Origin: Nocardioides zeae | GTDB lineage: Bacteria > Actinomycetota > Actinomycetes > Propionibacteriales > Nocardioidaceae | Assembly: GCF_010686755.1 (NCBI RefSeq) | Contig: NZ_JAAGXA010000006.1 | Location: forward strand, 208,133-272,132 | Direction of reading: 5' to 3' | DNA: 64,000 bases | Part shown: positions 1 through 10,371 of the stretch, piece after piece | Position numbering within the stretch: position 1 is the first letter of the stretch | Layout of the letters: each line of letters begins with the position of its first letter | Position numbers and translations under genes: made by a program | Notes under the pieces: generated by a model | Database searches by the model: none | Told to the model about the DNA's origin: nothing | Seen by the model: the letters and a program-made list of their open reading frames with translations, nothing else

Positions 1-1505
1 GAGACGTACGCCGCGCGCTCGCCCAGGTCGGCCACGGCGTCCGCGACGAGGTCGGCGGTGACGTACGGCGCGTCGACGTGCCGCCAGCCGGCCGGTAGGT
101 CCCGCGGCGCACCGGGCGCGACGAGCACGACGGGCACGCCCGTGGCGGCGAGCTCGTCGCGGTAGGCGACGTCGTCGGGGTCGGGCACGCCGTACACGAG
201 CACCACGTCGCGGTCGGTGGCCCCGGGGGAGCGCAGCTGGGAGAGGAACGGGGTGACGCCGATGCCCCCGGCCACGAGCAGGAGCGGCCGGTCGCCGCGC
301 GGGAGCACGAAGTCGCCGCCGACGGCGGTGGCGGTGAGGCGCGAGCCGACCTCGGTGGCGAGCAGCGCCGACTTGAAGGACGAGCACGGCTCGGGGACGC
401 GCAGCGCGACGGCGACCTCGTCGGCGCCGGCGGGGCTGACGATGCTGAAGGCGCGCCGTACGCCGCGACGGTCGACACCGCGGTGCGGAGCGGCGAGCTC
501 GAGGTACTGGCCCGGCGCGAACCGCACGGGGCGCCGCGGCGCGAACGACAGCTCCCACACGTCGCCCGCCACCCGTCGGCGGCCGGTGAGGTGGAGCCGC
601 ACGCCGCCGCGCTGCCCCAGCCAGAACGCGACCGCGCCCGACAGCACGAGCGCCAGCTCGGACTTGAGCGTGTAGAACCAGTAGGTCGGGGGGTCGAGGA
701 CGAAGATCGACTGGAAGCTCGGCCACGCGTAGACGACCGCCGCCAGCACGGCCACGCCCAGCTGCTGGGCCCGCCGCGGCGGGAGCGTCAGCGGCTCGCT
801 CAGCATGAAGCCCGCGAGGAAGATCGCCGGCGAGGACACGAACGCGAAGGTCAGCGCGTCCGACAGCGTGCTGCCGAGGTTGACCTGCCCGAGCACGACG
901 AGCCCGGAGCCCAGCAGCGCGAAGACGAGGCCGAGCGCGACCTTGCGGGTGCGCCAGAGCACCACGAGCGCGGCGAGGGCGACCGGCACGACCATGGCCT
1001 CGTTGGCGATCCACCAGCCGTTGGCGATGCCGGCGCCCTGCTGCCAGAAGTGGTGCACGGTGAAGACGATGACGACGCCGGCGGCCGCCGGGTTCACGAC
1101 GTGGCGGCCCCGCACGGCGATCACGTACTTCGACGCGCTCGCCGCCACCGCCGTCGCCGCCACCCACACCAGGCCCTCGAGATCGGCCGCGGGCAGCAGC
1201 AGGAAGAAGAGCAGCAGGCCGGTGATGACCGACGACTCGGTGTGGGGCCTCACGCCCAGGGGGAGTGCGATCGCCGCGTTCGACAGCACCGCTGCGGCGA
1301 CGGCGACGACGAGCGTGAGGGCTGCGGCGCCCACCGTCGTGAAGCCGACGAGCAGGCGGTCGGTGCCGATGAGCAGGAGCGCGTACGCCGCGAGCAGCCC
1401 CAGCAGGAGCGTCACGACGCGATACATGGGGAGGCGTCCGAGCGCGGCGTCGAGCCGTCCGGTCACGGCACCGGGGCCGGTGGTCAGGGTGGTCGGGGTG
1501 CTCAT
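1..1505 (-). CDS. Fused RnfD/NqrB-like membrane domain and ferredoxin-NADP reductase domain (C-terminus outside window)
   Basis: About 501 codons are visible and the C-terminus lies beyond the left edge. Residues 1-290 are a multi-pass membrane region with NqrB/RnfD-type signatures: VVNPAAAG near residue 138 and FMLSEPLTLPP near 235. After about residue 295 the chain becomes a soluble FNR fold, with RRAFSIVS (near 350) as the flavin-binding motif and GGIGVTPF (near 412) as the nicotinamide loop. The likely role is to carry electrons from NAD(P)H through the membrane to an outside acceptor. The ATG overlaps the apbE stop as ATGA, so this is the third gene of a flavin electron-transfer operon. 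No 2Fe-2S cysteine set is visible, although one could lie in the missing C-terminus. Function is inferred from domains and neighbours. Confidence 0.85.
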   Translation of the reverse strand, partial: MSTPTTLTTGPGAVTGRLDAALGRLPMYRVVTLLLGLLAAYALLLIGTDRLLVGFTTVGAAALTLVVAVAAAVLSNAAIALPLGVRPHTESSVITGLLLFFLLLPAADLEGLVWVAATAVAASASKYVIAVRGRHVVNPAAAGVVIVFTVHHFWQQGAGIANGWWIANEAMVVPVALAALVVLWRTRKVALGLVFALLGSGLVVLGQVNLGSTLSDALTFAFVSSPAIFLAGFMLSEPLTLPPRRAQQLGVAVLAAVVYAWPSFQSIFVLDPPTYWFYTLKSELALVLSGAVAFWLGQRGGVRLHLTGRRRVAGDVWELSFAPRRPVRFAPGQYLELAAPHRGVDRRGVRRAFSIVSPAGADEVAVALRVPEPCSSFKSALLATEVGSRLTATAVGGDFVLPRGDRPLLLVAGGIGVTPFLSQLRSPGATDRDVVLVYGVPDPDDVAYRDELAATGVPVVLVAPGAPRDLPAGWRHVDAPYVTADLVADAVADLGERAAYV

Positions 1506-2413
1506 GCGAAGACCTCTCCGGGGAAGTCGGGGGAGACGTGGAGGCGGTGGCCGGTGCCACCGGGTCCGCGGTCGAGGCGGACGTACGCCGCGCCCTCCGC
1601 CGCGGCGAGCGCGGCCGCCGCGTCGGGGTCGAGCAGGAACAGGGCGGTCGCGAGACCGTCGGCGACGAGGGCGGAGCCGGCCACGACCCACGTGGCGAGC
1701 ACGTCGTCGACGGGCCGTCCGGTGCGTGCGTCGAGCACGTGGTGGAGGCCGTCGCCCCAGGTGCGGCGGTTGGTCGCCGACGCGCAGAGCGCGCGGCGCT
1801 GCGCCGCACCGTCCAGCGCGGCGACGCCGACGGCGAAGCCGGGCCGCTCCGGGTGCTCCAGGGCGACCCGGTACGGCGCGGCACCCGGCCCCGGCACGTG
1901 GACGAGGTCCCCGCTGGCGTCGACCGTGACCCCGCCGGAGCGGTGCTCGGCGAAGCCGCGGACCACGTCGGCGACGAGGTCGACGAGGTAGCCCTTGCCG
2001 GCCGCCCCGACGTCGAGCACGAACGGCTCCGCGGTCACCAGGTACGGCGCGTCCCAGCCCACCGCGCCCCAGTCCACCGCCGGGCGGTGGCCGGGACGGG
2101 CGGCGAGGGTGTAGCCCGCGTCGTACCCCAGGTGCTCGAGGCCGTCGCCGACCGCCGGGGACATCGCCCCGGCGGTGGCGGCGTGCAGCCGGTCGTAGAG
2201 ACCGAGGAGCGGGCCGGCGTCGTCCGGCATCCGGTGCCGCCCCGCGGCGGTGCGCACCGCGTCGACGACCGACCCGGGCCGGAAGCGTGACCAGTCCCGG
2301 TCGAAGGCGTCGATGCGGAGCGCGACGGCGTGCCGCACGGCGTCCGTCAGCGGAGCCTCGGTCGTCAGGCGCCAGCGGGTGCCGATCGCCTCGAAGACCC
2401 AGTCGCCGCCCAT
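1502..2413 (-). CDS. apbE: FAD:protein FMN transferase (ApbE)
   Basis: This 303-residue protein belongs to the ApbE family, which attaches FMN from FAD to a Thr or Ser of extracytosolic target proteins. Family landmarks are visible: DVGAAGKGYLVD (metal and FAD region), DASGDLVH, and the C-terminal DARTGRPVDD...ADGLATALFLL block with its metal-binding aspartate. The ATG was chosen because it lies 8 bases after the stop of the FMN-binding lipoprotein gene, and the protein then starts close to the fold (MGGDWVFEAIGT). No signal peptide is evident, so modification may occur inside the cell or an unseen upstream start may be used. The upstream neighbour is the obvious substrate. Confidence 0.93.
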   Translation of the reverse strand: MGGDWVFEAIGTRWRLTTEAPLTDAVRHAVALRIDAFDRDWSRFRPGSVVDAVRTAAGRHRMPDDAGPLLGLYDRLHAATAGAMSPAVGDGLEHLGYDAGYTLAARPGHRPAVDWGAVGWDAPYLVTAEPFVLDVGAAGKGYLVDLVADVVRGFAEHRSGGVTVDASGDLVHVPGPGAAPYRVALEHPERPGFAVGVAALDGAAQRRALCASATNRRTWGDGLHHVLDARTGRPVDDVLATWVVAGSALVADGLATALFLLDPDAAAALAAAEGAAYVRLDRGPGGTGHRLHVSPDFPGEVFA

Positions 2414-2421
2414 GGCCTGGA

Positions 2422-2922
2422 TCAGGCCCGGGCCTGGCTGATGATGTCGTCGATCGCGTCGTTGAAGCCGCCGCTGGTCAGCGACGAACCGGCGACGGTC
2501 GAGACGTCGAGCTCGTCGATCCGCTTGCCGACGACCTCGTCGGCGATGCCGCCGGCGAACTGCGACTGGTAGCGCTCCGACGTGCTGTCGGAGGCCTCGG
2601 GGGTGACCTCGACGTCGGTGACGGTGCCGTCGGCGTCCAGGGTCACCTCGACCCCGACCGACTGCTGGCCGCCGGGGCTGGTGTAGCCGCCCTCGGCGTC
2701 GTAGGTGCCGGCGGTGAAGGAGCCGGACTCGCTTCCGGACCCGTCGGACGCGTCCGAGGACCCGGTGGACTCCTGTGAGCTCGAGCTTGAGCCCGCGTCG
2801 GAGGAACCGTCGGAGGAGGACTCGTCGCTGCTCTGCCCGACGCCGCAGGCGGCGGTGAGGGAGAGGGTCGCGACGGCGGCGGCGGTGACCAGCCAGCGGC
2901 GGGCGGGGGAGTGCGAGGACAT
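2422..2922 (-). CDS. FMN-binding domain lipoprotein, likely ApbE substrate
   Basis: This is a 166-residue exported protein. A hydrophobic signal segment ends in the lipobox LTAAC (Cys26), followed by a Ser/Asp/Gly-rich linker (about residues 30-68) and a compact FMN_bind domain. The flavinylation motif, usually SGATxTS, reads AGSSLTS at residues 144-150, so Ser147 occupies the acceptor position normally held by Thr. The start was chosen for the AGGAG ribosome site 7 bases upstream and the clean signal peptide; an ATG 22 codons further up would bury it. It is first in the operon with apbE and the RnfD/FNR fusion and probably carries electrons at the outer face of the membrane. Confidence 0.88.
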   Translation of the reverse strand: MSSHSPARRWLVTAAAVATLSLTAACGVGQSSDESSSDGSSDAGSSSSSQESTGSSDASDGSGSESGSFTAGTYDAEGGYTSPGGQQSVGVEVTLDADGTVTDVEVTPEASDSTSERYQSQFAGGIADEVVGKRIDELDVSTVAGSSLTSGGFNDAIDDIISQARA

Positions 2923-2948
2923 GCGGGGGCTCCTGGTCCGAGACGTCA

Positions 2949-2965
2949 TTGCTTGCGGGCTGCAA
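2949..2965. promoter_or_regulatory. Putative metalloregulator operator, Nur-box-like
   Basis: TTGCTT-N5-CTGCAA resembles the actinobacterial Nur consensus tTGCaa-N5-ttGCAA in its outer TTGC/GCAA, though the inner bases are asymmetric. An overlapping dyad CTTGC-N5-GCAAG and a second dyad GGTTG-N6-CAACC (2971-2986) lie in the same divergent region, 27 bases upstream of the lipoprotein start. Control by a FUR-type regulator is an inference. Confidence 0.35.
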
Positions 2966-3089
2966 GCGATGGTTGACGGTGCAACCATTCCGATGCAACA
3001 CGATCGGCGCGGCGCACGCCAGGGGAGGGGGCATCCTCACACGAATCTCACAGGTTGCCACCGGGTCGGGGGAGCGGTCGCCCGCGCCG

Positions 3090-3095
3090 TACCCT
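3090..3095 (+). promoter_or_regulatory. -10 box of a leaderless mec transcript
   Basis: TACCCT stands 6 bases before the GTG of mec and no Shine-Dalgarno sequence is present. Confidence 0.5.
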
Positions 3096-3101
3096 GGCCG
3101 G

Positions 3102-3584
3102 GTGCTGAGGATCGAGCGCGCCACGCGCGACGCCATCGTCGCCCACGCCAAGCGGGACCACCCGGACGAGGCGTGCGGCATCGTCGCCGGCCCCGCGGGC
3201 AGCGACCGGGCCGAGCGCCTGGTCGAGATGGTCAACGCGGCGGGCAGCCCGACGTTCTACGAGTTCGACTCGCTGGACCTGCTGGCGCTGTACCGCGAGA
3301 TGGACGACCGTGACGAGGAGCCAGTGGTGGTCTACCACTCGCACACGGCGACGGAGGCGTACCCCAGCCGCACCGACATCGGGCTCGCCAGCGAGCCGAA
3401 CGCGCACTACGTGCTCGTCAGCACGCGCGAGCACGGGAATAACGAGGGCCCGGTGGAGTTCAGGTCCTATCGCATCGTCGACGGCGTCGTCACCGAGGAA
3501 CCGGTCGAGGTCGTCGAGCACCTGCCGACGAACACAGCTGCTGACGCAGCAGCTGCCGACGAAACAGTGGAGAGTGAGTCCTGA
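3102..3584 (+). CDS. mec: CysO-cysteine hydrolase Mec (JAMM/MPN metalloprotease)
   Basis: This 160-residue zinc isopeptidase resembles M. tuberculosis Mec (Rv1334), which releases cysteine from the CysO C-terminus. The full JAMM signature is present: Glu23, then H79-S-H81-x7-S89-x2-D92. The next gene, cysO, starts within its stop codon (TGATG), and cysM follows after one inserted gene, reproducing the mec-cysO-cysM set. The GTG was chosen because a TACCCT box lies 6 bases upstream; an open frame runs further back to 2949 but enters the promoter region. The last 25 residues are Ala/Glu/Thr-rich and probably disordered. Confidence 0.93.
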   Translation: MLRIERATRDAIVAHAKRDHPDEACGIVAGPAGSDRAERLVEMVNAAGSPTFYEFDSLDLLALYREMDDRDEEPVVVYHSHTATEAYPSRTDIGLASEPNAHYVLVSTREHGNNEGPVEFRSYRIVDGVVTEEPVEVVEHLPTNTAADAAAADETVESES

Positions 3585-3874
3585 TGGCCATCGAGGTCCG
3601 GATCCCGACGATCCTGCGCACGTACACGGGCGGCGAGAAGGCGGTCTCCGCCGAGGGCGCCACCCTGGCGAGCCTCATCGACGACCTCGAGGCGAACCAC
3701 CCGGGCATCCGGGACCGCCTCGTCGAGAGCGGCGAGGGCGACGGCGTCGACCTGCGTCGCTTCGTCAACGTCTACATCAACGACGAGGACGTCCGCTTCA
3801 TCGGCGGCCTCGAGGCCGAGCTCTCCGACGGCGACCAGGTCGTCGTGCTCCCGGCCGTCGCCGGCGGCTGCTGA
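3584..3874 (+). CDS. cysO: Sulfur carrier protein CysO (MoaD/ThiS family) with an encoded C-terminal Cys
   Basis: This 96-residue beta-grasp protein closely follows M. tuberculosis CysO (IPTILRTYTGG, FVNVYINDEDVRF, LPAVAGG). CysO becomes a thiocarboxylate at its terminal Gly, and CysM joins this sulfur to O-phosphoserine to give CysO-Cys, which Mec hydrolyses. As I recall the mycobacterial protein, it ends in Gly-Gly. Here the reading frame continues to a final Cys (ggc ggc tgc tga), so the primary product ends GGC and resembles the CysO-Cys intermediate. It would need trimming, most simply by Mec, before activation. The ATG shares a base with the mec stop. Confidence 0.94.
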   Translation: MAIEVRIPTILRTYTGGEKAVSAEGATLASLIDDLEANHPGIRDRLVESGEGDGVDLRRFVNVYINDEDVRFIGGLEAELSDGDQVVVLPAVAGGC

Positions 3875-3901
3875 GCCGTCCGTGGTCCGGCCACGGGTCG
3901 G

Positions 3902-3907
3902 TAGGGT
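3902..3907 (+). promoter_or_regulatory. -10 box of a leaderless NYN-gene transcript
   Basis: TAGGGT lies 7 bases before the ATG at 3915, implying a separate promoter inside the cysO-cysM region. Confidence 0.55.
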
Positions 3908-3914
3908 GCCGGTC

Positions 3915-6474
<2,560 letters not shown>

Positions 6475-6542
6475 GACCGACGCCCGCCGGATGCCTGCGT
6501 GACGTCCGTGACGCGTCGTCGCGTTGCGTGCGTGTTACCCCG

Positions 6543-6548
6543 TAGATT
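6543..6548 (+). promoter_or_regulatory. -10 box of a leaderless murI transcript
   Basis: TAGATT precedes the GTG at 6557 by 8 bases. No ribosome-binding sequence is present. Confidence 0.5.
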
Positions 6549-6556
6549 GGCTCGTT

Positions 6557-7369
6557 GTGGTGGACGACGTGGCTGACGCACCGGTCGGCATCTTCGACTC
6601 GGGGTTCGGCGGCCTGACGGTGGCGCGGTCGGTGATCGACCAGCTTCCCCACGAGTCGGTCCTCTACCTCGGCGACACGGCACGGCAGCCGTACGGCCCG
6701 AAGCCGATCGGCGAGGTGCGGGAGTACGCGCTGGAGTGCCTCGACCACCTCGTCGCACGGGGCGTCAAGGCCCTCGTCATCGCCTGCAACTCCGCGAGCG
6801 CCGCCATGCTGCGCGATGCCCGGGAGCGCTACGACGTGCCGGTCGTCGAGGTCATCTACCCGGCCACCCGTCGCGCGGTCGCCGCCACCCGGTCGGGGCG
6901 CATCGGCGTCATCTGCACGCGGGCCACGGCGGCCTCGATGGCGTACGACGACGCGTTCGCCGCTGCTCCCCACGTCGAGCTCGTCACGCAGGCGTGCCCG
7001 CGGTTCGTCGAGTTCGTCGAGAACGGGGTGACGTCCGGGCCGGAGCTCCTCGAGGCGGCCCACGCCTACCTCGACCCGCTGATCGCGGCCGACGTCGACA
7101 CCCTCGTCCTGGGGTGCACCCACTACCCGCTGCTGACCGGTGTGATCTCGTCGATCATGGGGGACGGTGTCACGCTGGTGAGCAGTGCGGAGGAGAGCGC
7201 GAAGGCGGTGTACCGGATGCTGGCGACCACCGGACTGATGCGGGCGGGCGGCGACGCGTCGTACGAGTTCGTGACGACGGGCGAGCCCGGGGAGTTCGAG
7301 CGCATCGGCCGCCGCTTCCTCGGCCCCGAGCTCGCGATCGCCAGCCAGTTCGCGGGAGGTCTCGCGTGA
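6557..7369 (+). CDS. murI: Glutamate racemase
   Basis: This protein of about 270 residues interconverts L- and D-glutamate for peptidoglycan synthesis in the cytoplasm. The two catalytic cysteines are in IACNSAS (Cys77) and LGCTHYPLL (about Cys187), and the N-terminal [14 protein letters not shown] motif is typical. The exact start is uncertain because GTG codons at 6557, 6560 and 6569 share the frame; 6557 fits a leaderless start. The next gene overlaps it as GTGA. The murI-MBL order matches Rv1338-Rv1339. Confidence 0.96.
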   Translation: MVDDVADAPVGIFDSGFGGLTVARSVIDQLPHESVLYLGDTARQPYGPKPIGEVREYALECLDHLVARGVKALVIACNSASAAMLRDARERYDVPVVEVIYPATRRAVAATRSGRIGVICTRATAASMAYDDAFAAAPHVELVTQACPRFVEFVENGVTSGPELLEAAHAYLDPLIAADVDTLVLGCTHYPLLTGVISSIMGDGVTLVSSAEESAKAVYRMLATTGLMRAGGDASYEFVTTGEPGEFERIGRRFLGPELAIASQFAGGLA

Positions 7370-8169
7370 CCGCCGACGACCCCGCGGGCCTCCGCCTCAC
7401 CGTCGTGGGCTGCGCCGGGTCGTACCCCGGCCCCACGTCGCCCGCGAGCTGCTACCTCCTCGAGGCCGACGGCGACGACGGCGCGGGCGGCACCCGCCGC
7501 TGGCGGATCCTGCTCGACCTCGGCAACGGTGCGCTGGGCGCGCTGCACAACCACGCGGACCCGCTCGCGATCGACGCCGTCTTCGTCAGCCACCTGCACG
7601 CCGACCACTGCCTCGACCTGTGCGGCTACTACGTGCTGCGCAAGTACCACCCCACCGGCGCCCAGCCGCGCATCCCTGTCTGGGCCCCGTCCGGGGCGGC
7701 GGCGCGGCTCGCGCGTGCCTACGACCTCCCGCTCGACCCGGGGATGACCGAGGAGTTCGACTTCACGGAGTACGCCGCGGACCGCGCCGCCGTGCAGGTC
7801 GGGCCGTTCACGGTGCAGCCGTTCGAGGTCTACCACCCGGTGACGGCCTACGCGTTGCGGGTGACCGCCGCCGGCCGCACGTTGACGTACTCGGGCGACA
7901 CCGCGCCCTGCGACGGGCTCGACGAGGCGGCCGCGGGCGCCGACCTGCTGCTGGCCGAGGCAGCGTTCCGGAGCCAGGACGACAACCCGCCGGGCGTGCA
8001 CCTCACGGGCGCGGACGCCGGCGACCTGGCGACCCGGGCCGGCGTGGGCCAGCTCGTGCTCACCCACGTCCCCGCCTGGTTCGACCCGCTCGTCGCCCAC
8101 GGCGAGGCGGTCGAGAAGTACGACGGCCCCACCTGGCTCGCCACCACCGGCGCGGTGTTCGAGGTCTGA
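7366..8169 (+). CDS. Metallo-beta-lactamase-fold hydrolase, Rv1339-like
   Basis: This 267-residue protein has the binuclear-zinc motif HLHADH at 76-81, a later His in [11 protein letters not shown], the YSGDTAPC motif with its bridging Asp, and a C-terminal LTHVPAW His. The domain resembles RNase Z-type MBL proteins. Its position after murI corresponds to Rv1339, reported as an atypical cyclic-AMP phosphodiesterase; activity here is inferred from family and synteny. GTG overlaps the murI stop by 4 bases. In M. tuberculosis rph follows directly, whereas here about 7.5 kb intervenes. Confidence 0.88.
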   Translation: MTADDPAGLRLTVVGCAGSYPGPTSPASCYLLEADGDDGAGGTRRWRILLDLGNGALGALHNHADPLAIDAVFVSHLHADHCLDLCGYYVLRKYHPTGAQPRIPVWAPSGAAARLARAYDLPLDPGMTEEFDFTEYAADRAAVQVGPFTVQPFEVYHPVTAYALRVTAAGRTLTYSGDTAPCDGLDEAAAGADLLLAEAAFRSQDDNPPGVHLTGADAGDLATRAGVGQLVLTHVPAWFDPLVAHGEAVEKYDGPTWLATTGAVFEV

Positions 8170-8488
8170 GGAAGAAAACGCGGACCGGCCCTCCCGAGGG
8201 TCGAAGAAAACGCGGACCGGCCCTGCTGAGGGCCAAGGAAAACGCGGACGCGTACGGTCCAGGGCTCGGCGTGTCGCGCCTCGCATCCCGCACTCTTCTC
8301 GCCCCGCCTCCCGGCTCGGCGCACTTTCCTCCGCGCCCGCGCATTCTTCTCGCTCCGAGGTTCGCGGGCCTCGGTCCCTCGGGCGGGCGGCCAGCCCGGC
8401 AAGCGTCCACAAGCGTTCGATCCGGCGGGTCTGTCCACCGCCCCCGCGACGGGCGGGACGCGCGGCCGCCACGGGGTACGTCGCGGTC
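8170..8488. other. Intergenic stretch, left flank of repeat-bracketed gene
   Basis: These 319 bases hold no coding frame I trust. They contain three copies of a GAAAACGCGGAC-type repeat, a GCGCACTTTCCTCC motif (8319-8332) and two related CTTCTCGC stretches. Several have exact inverted partners downstream of the next gene. Confidence 0.7.
8171..8252. repeat. Direct repeats of an AAAACGCGGAC element, left flank
   Basis: The 22-base unit beginning GAAGAAAACGCGGACC occurs at 8171-8192 and 8203-8224. A variant, AAGGAAAACGCGGACGCG, is at 8235-8252 and is the exact reverse complement of 9637-9654. Confidence 0.85.
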
Positions 8489-9490
8489 ATGTCCTCGCCG
8501 TACGTTCCGCGCACCGCCTTCCCACCCCCGGGCACCACGCTCGCTGCCGCCGTCCATCCGCGGACCCGGCCCCTGGTGGCCCGCCGCCCGGTCGTCGACG
8601 AGCGCCGGGCGGAGCTCGTCCGCGCGCTCGAGGCCCTGCCGCCCAGCGGGTGCCTGACGGGGCTCTCGGGCGCGGAGGCGCGGGGATGGTGGTCGCTCCC
8701 GGCCCCCGACGGACTACCGGTCTTCGCGGCCGTGCCCGAGACCGCGCCACACCCGGAGCGGCGCGGGCTGGTGGTGACGCGCCACGCCGTACCACCCGCC
8801 CTCGAGGCGCGCCAGGACCTTCGCGCGGGAACACCGGGCGAGGTGCTCCTCGGCTGCTGGGACCTCTGCCTGCTGGACCTCGTCGTGCTGCTCGACGGAG
8901 CGCTGGCCGTGGGGGAGGACCTCGCGGAGCTCGTCGCGACCGCTCGTCTGCGTCGCCGCGGAGCGCCCCTGCTCAGGCAGGCGCTGCTGCTCGCCGACGC
9001 CCGGGCCGAGTCGCTCTGGGAGGCGGTGAACCGGATGTTCCACGTGGGGGTCGGGGTCGACGTCGTGCCGCAGCACCCGATCGCGCTGCCCGACGGCACG
9101 ACGGCCTACGCCGACCTGTGGTTGCGGGGGACGCGGCGGCTGCACGAGTACGACGGCGCCCACCACCTCGACCGCGACCAGCAGCGCCGGGACCTGCGCC
9201 GCGGGCGGCTGCTGGTCGGGGGCGGGTGGGAGCGCAACGGGTACACCAGCCACGACCTCCTCGTCCGCACCCGCGACCTGCTGCGCGACATCGACATCGC
9301 CCTCGGCCGGGAGCACGACCCGGCCCGCCTCGCCTTCTGGGAGGCACAGCTGCAGCACTCGCTGCTCACGCCGGCCGGGCGCGCCCGGCACGCCGAGCGC
9401 TGGTCGCGCGCCGCGCAGGGACGCGCCGGGCGACGAACCCAGCGGGCGCGAGGTCACGACGAGCCGATCGCCCCGCCGTACGCCGCGTGA
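8489..9490 (+). CDS. DUF559-type endonuclease-fold protein
   Basis: This 333-residue protein of an actinobacterial group carries a DUF559/Vsr-like PD-(D/E)xK fold in its second half. Candidate active-site residues are Glu in ESLWEAVNRM (near residue 171), Asp in YADLWLRG (near 211) and Glu-Asp in HEYDGAHH (near 220). The N-terminal half resembles the winged-helix/AbiEi-like part of such proteins, but this is weak. The biochemical role is unknown. The gene is framed on both sides by inverted copies of short repeats, which is unusual here, and it lies in the block that separates the Rv1339 homologue from rph. Confidence 0.75.
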   Translation: MSSPYVPRTAFPPPGTTLAAAVHPRTRPLVARRPVVDERRAELVRALEALPPSGCLTGLSGAEARGWWSLPAPDGLPVFAAVPETAPHPERRGLVVTRHAVPPALEARQDLRAGTPGEVLLGCWDLCLLDLVVLLDGALAVGEDLAELVATARLRRRGAPLLRQALLLADARAESLWEAVNRMFHVGVGVDVVPQHPIALPDGTTAYADLWLRGTRRLHEYDGAHHLDRDQQRRDLRRGRLLVGGGWERNGYTSHDLLVRTRDLLRDIDIALGREHDPARLAFWEAQLQHSLLTPAGRARHAERWSRAAQGRAGRRTQRARGHDEPIAPPYAA

Positions 9491-9524
9491 GCGCCCCCGC
9501 CGGCAACGCTGCGCCGGCCGCGGA

Positions 9525-9654
9525 GGAGGAAAGTGCGCGGGATCGCGCCTCGTGAGAAAGAAAACGCGGACCGGCCGGGCCGGAACCTCGGCGTGTCGGG
9601 TGCCCGGGTCCGCGTTTTCTTTCCCCGGCCCGCAGCCGCGTCCGCGTTTTCCTT
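9525..9654. repeat. Right-flank repeat cluster, inverted relative to the left flank
   Basis: GGAGGAAAGTGCGC (9525-9538) is the exact reverse complement of 8319-8332. GAAAGAAAACGCGGACC (9556-9572) and its perfect inverse (9607-9623) can form a 17-bp stem with a 34-base loop. CGCGTCCGCGTTTTCCTT (9637-9654) is the inverse of 8235-8252. The cluster fills the space between two convergent genes and may also end transcription. Confidence 0.85.
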
Positions 9655-9690
9655 CCCCCGAGGTCGGCCTGGACCTCGAGGCGCGCGACC

Positions 9691-10371
9691 TCAGACCAGC
9701 CCGGCGTCGTGCACGCAGATGGCGATCTGCACGCGGTTGGTGGCGCCCAGCTTGTCGAACAGCCGCGACACGTGGGCCTTGACGGTCGGTACCGACAGGT
9801 AGAGCTCGGCCGCGATGTCGGCGTTGGACAGCCCGCGACCGACGGCGACGGCCACCTCGCGCTCGCGCTCCGTCAGGGTCGCGAGCTTGGCCTCGGCCTC
9901 GGCCGTGCGGGGGTCGCTGCCCTGGCGGACCTGCCGGATGAGGGTCTGCGTGACCGAGGGGGAGAGCATCGGCTCACCGTCGGCGACCTTGCGGATGGCC
10001 GCGACGATCTCCGGGGGCGGGGTGTCCTTGAGGAGGAAGCCGTCGGCTCCGGCGGCGAGCGCGCCCACGACGTAGTCGTCCGCGTCGAAGGTCGTGAGCA
10101 CGATGACCCGCGGCGGCTGGGGGCGGGCGTGGAGCGCCGCCGTCGCCTCGAGGCCGTCCATGACGGGCATGCGGATGTCCATGAGCACGACGTGGGGCCG
10201 CAGGGAGGCGGCGAGGGTGGTGCCCTCGCGGCCGTCGCGCGCCTCCCCGACGACCTCGAGGTCGGGCTGCCCGCCGAGCATGAGCCCGAGCGCGGAGCGC
10301 ACCAGGGGGTCGTCGTCGACCACGAGCACCCGGATCGGGGTCGTCACGGGCTCGGGGCTCGAGGCGGTCAC
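9691..10371 (-). CDS. NarL/LuxR-family response regulator
   Basis: This DesR-like regulator has a receiver domain with the acidic pair in VVDDDP, phospho-acceptor Asp in LMDIRMP (about residue 64), Thr in VLTTFD and Lys in LLKDT, followed by a LuxR-type helix-turn-helix (LTEREREV, VPTVKAHVSRLF). The GTG at 10371 overlaps the kinase stop as GTGA; an ATG at 10389 in the same frame is the alternative start. Its partner is the kinase immediately upstream. The divergent ABC transporter is the most likely target. Confidence 0.92.
   Translation of the reverse strand: MTASSPEPVTTPIRVLVVDDDPLVRSALGLMLGGQPDLEVVGEARDGREGTTLAASLRPHVVLMDIRMPVMDGLEATAALHARPQPPRVIVLTTFDADDYVVGALAAGADGFLLKDTPPPEIVAAIRKVADGEPMLSPSVTQTLIRQVRQGSDPRTAEAEAKLATLTEREREVAVAVGRGLSNADIAAELYLSVPTVKAHVSRLFDKLGATNRVQIAICVHDAGLV

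Noticed and set aside
483..1991. Long plus-strand open frame rich in Arg, Glu, His and Asp
   Set aside because: It is antisense to the RnfD/FNR fusion and apbE, its composition is typical of a shadow frame in high-GC DNA, and it has no domain or ribosome site.
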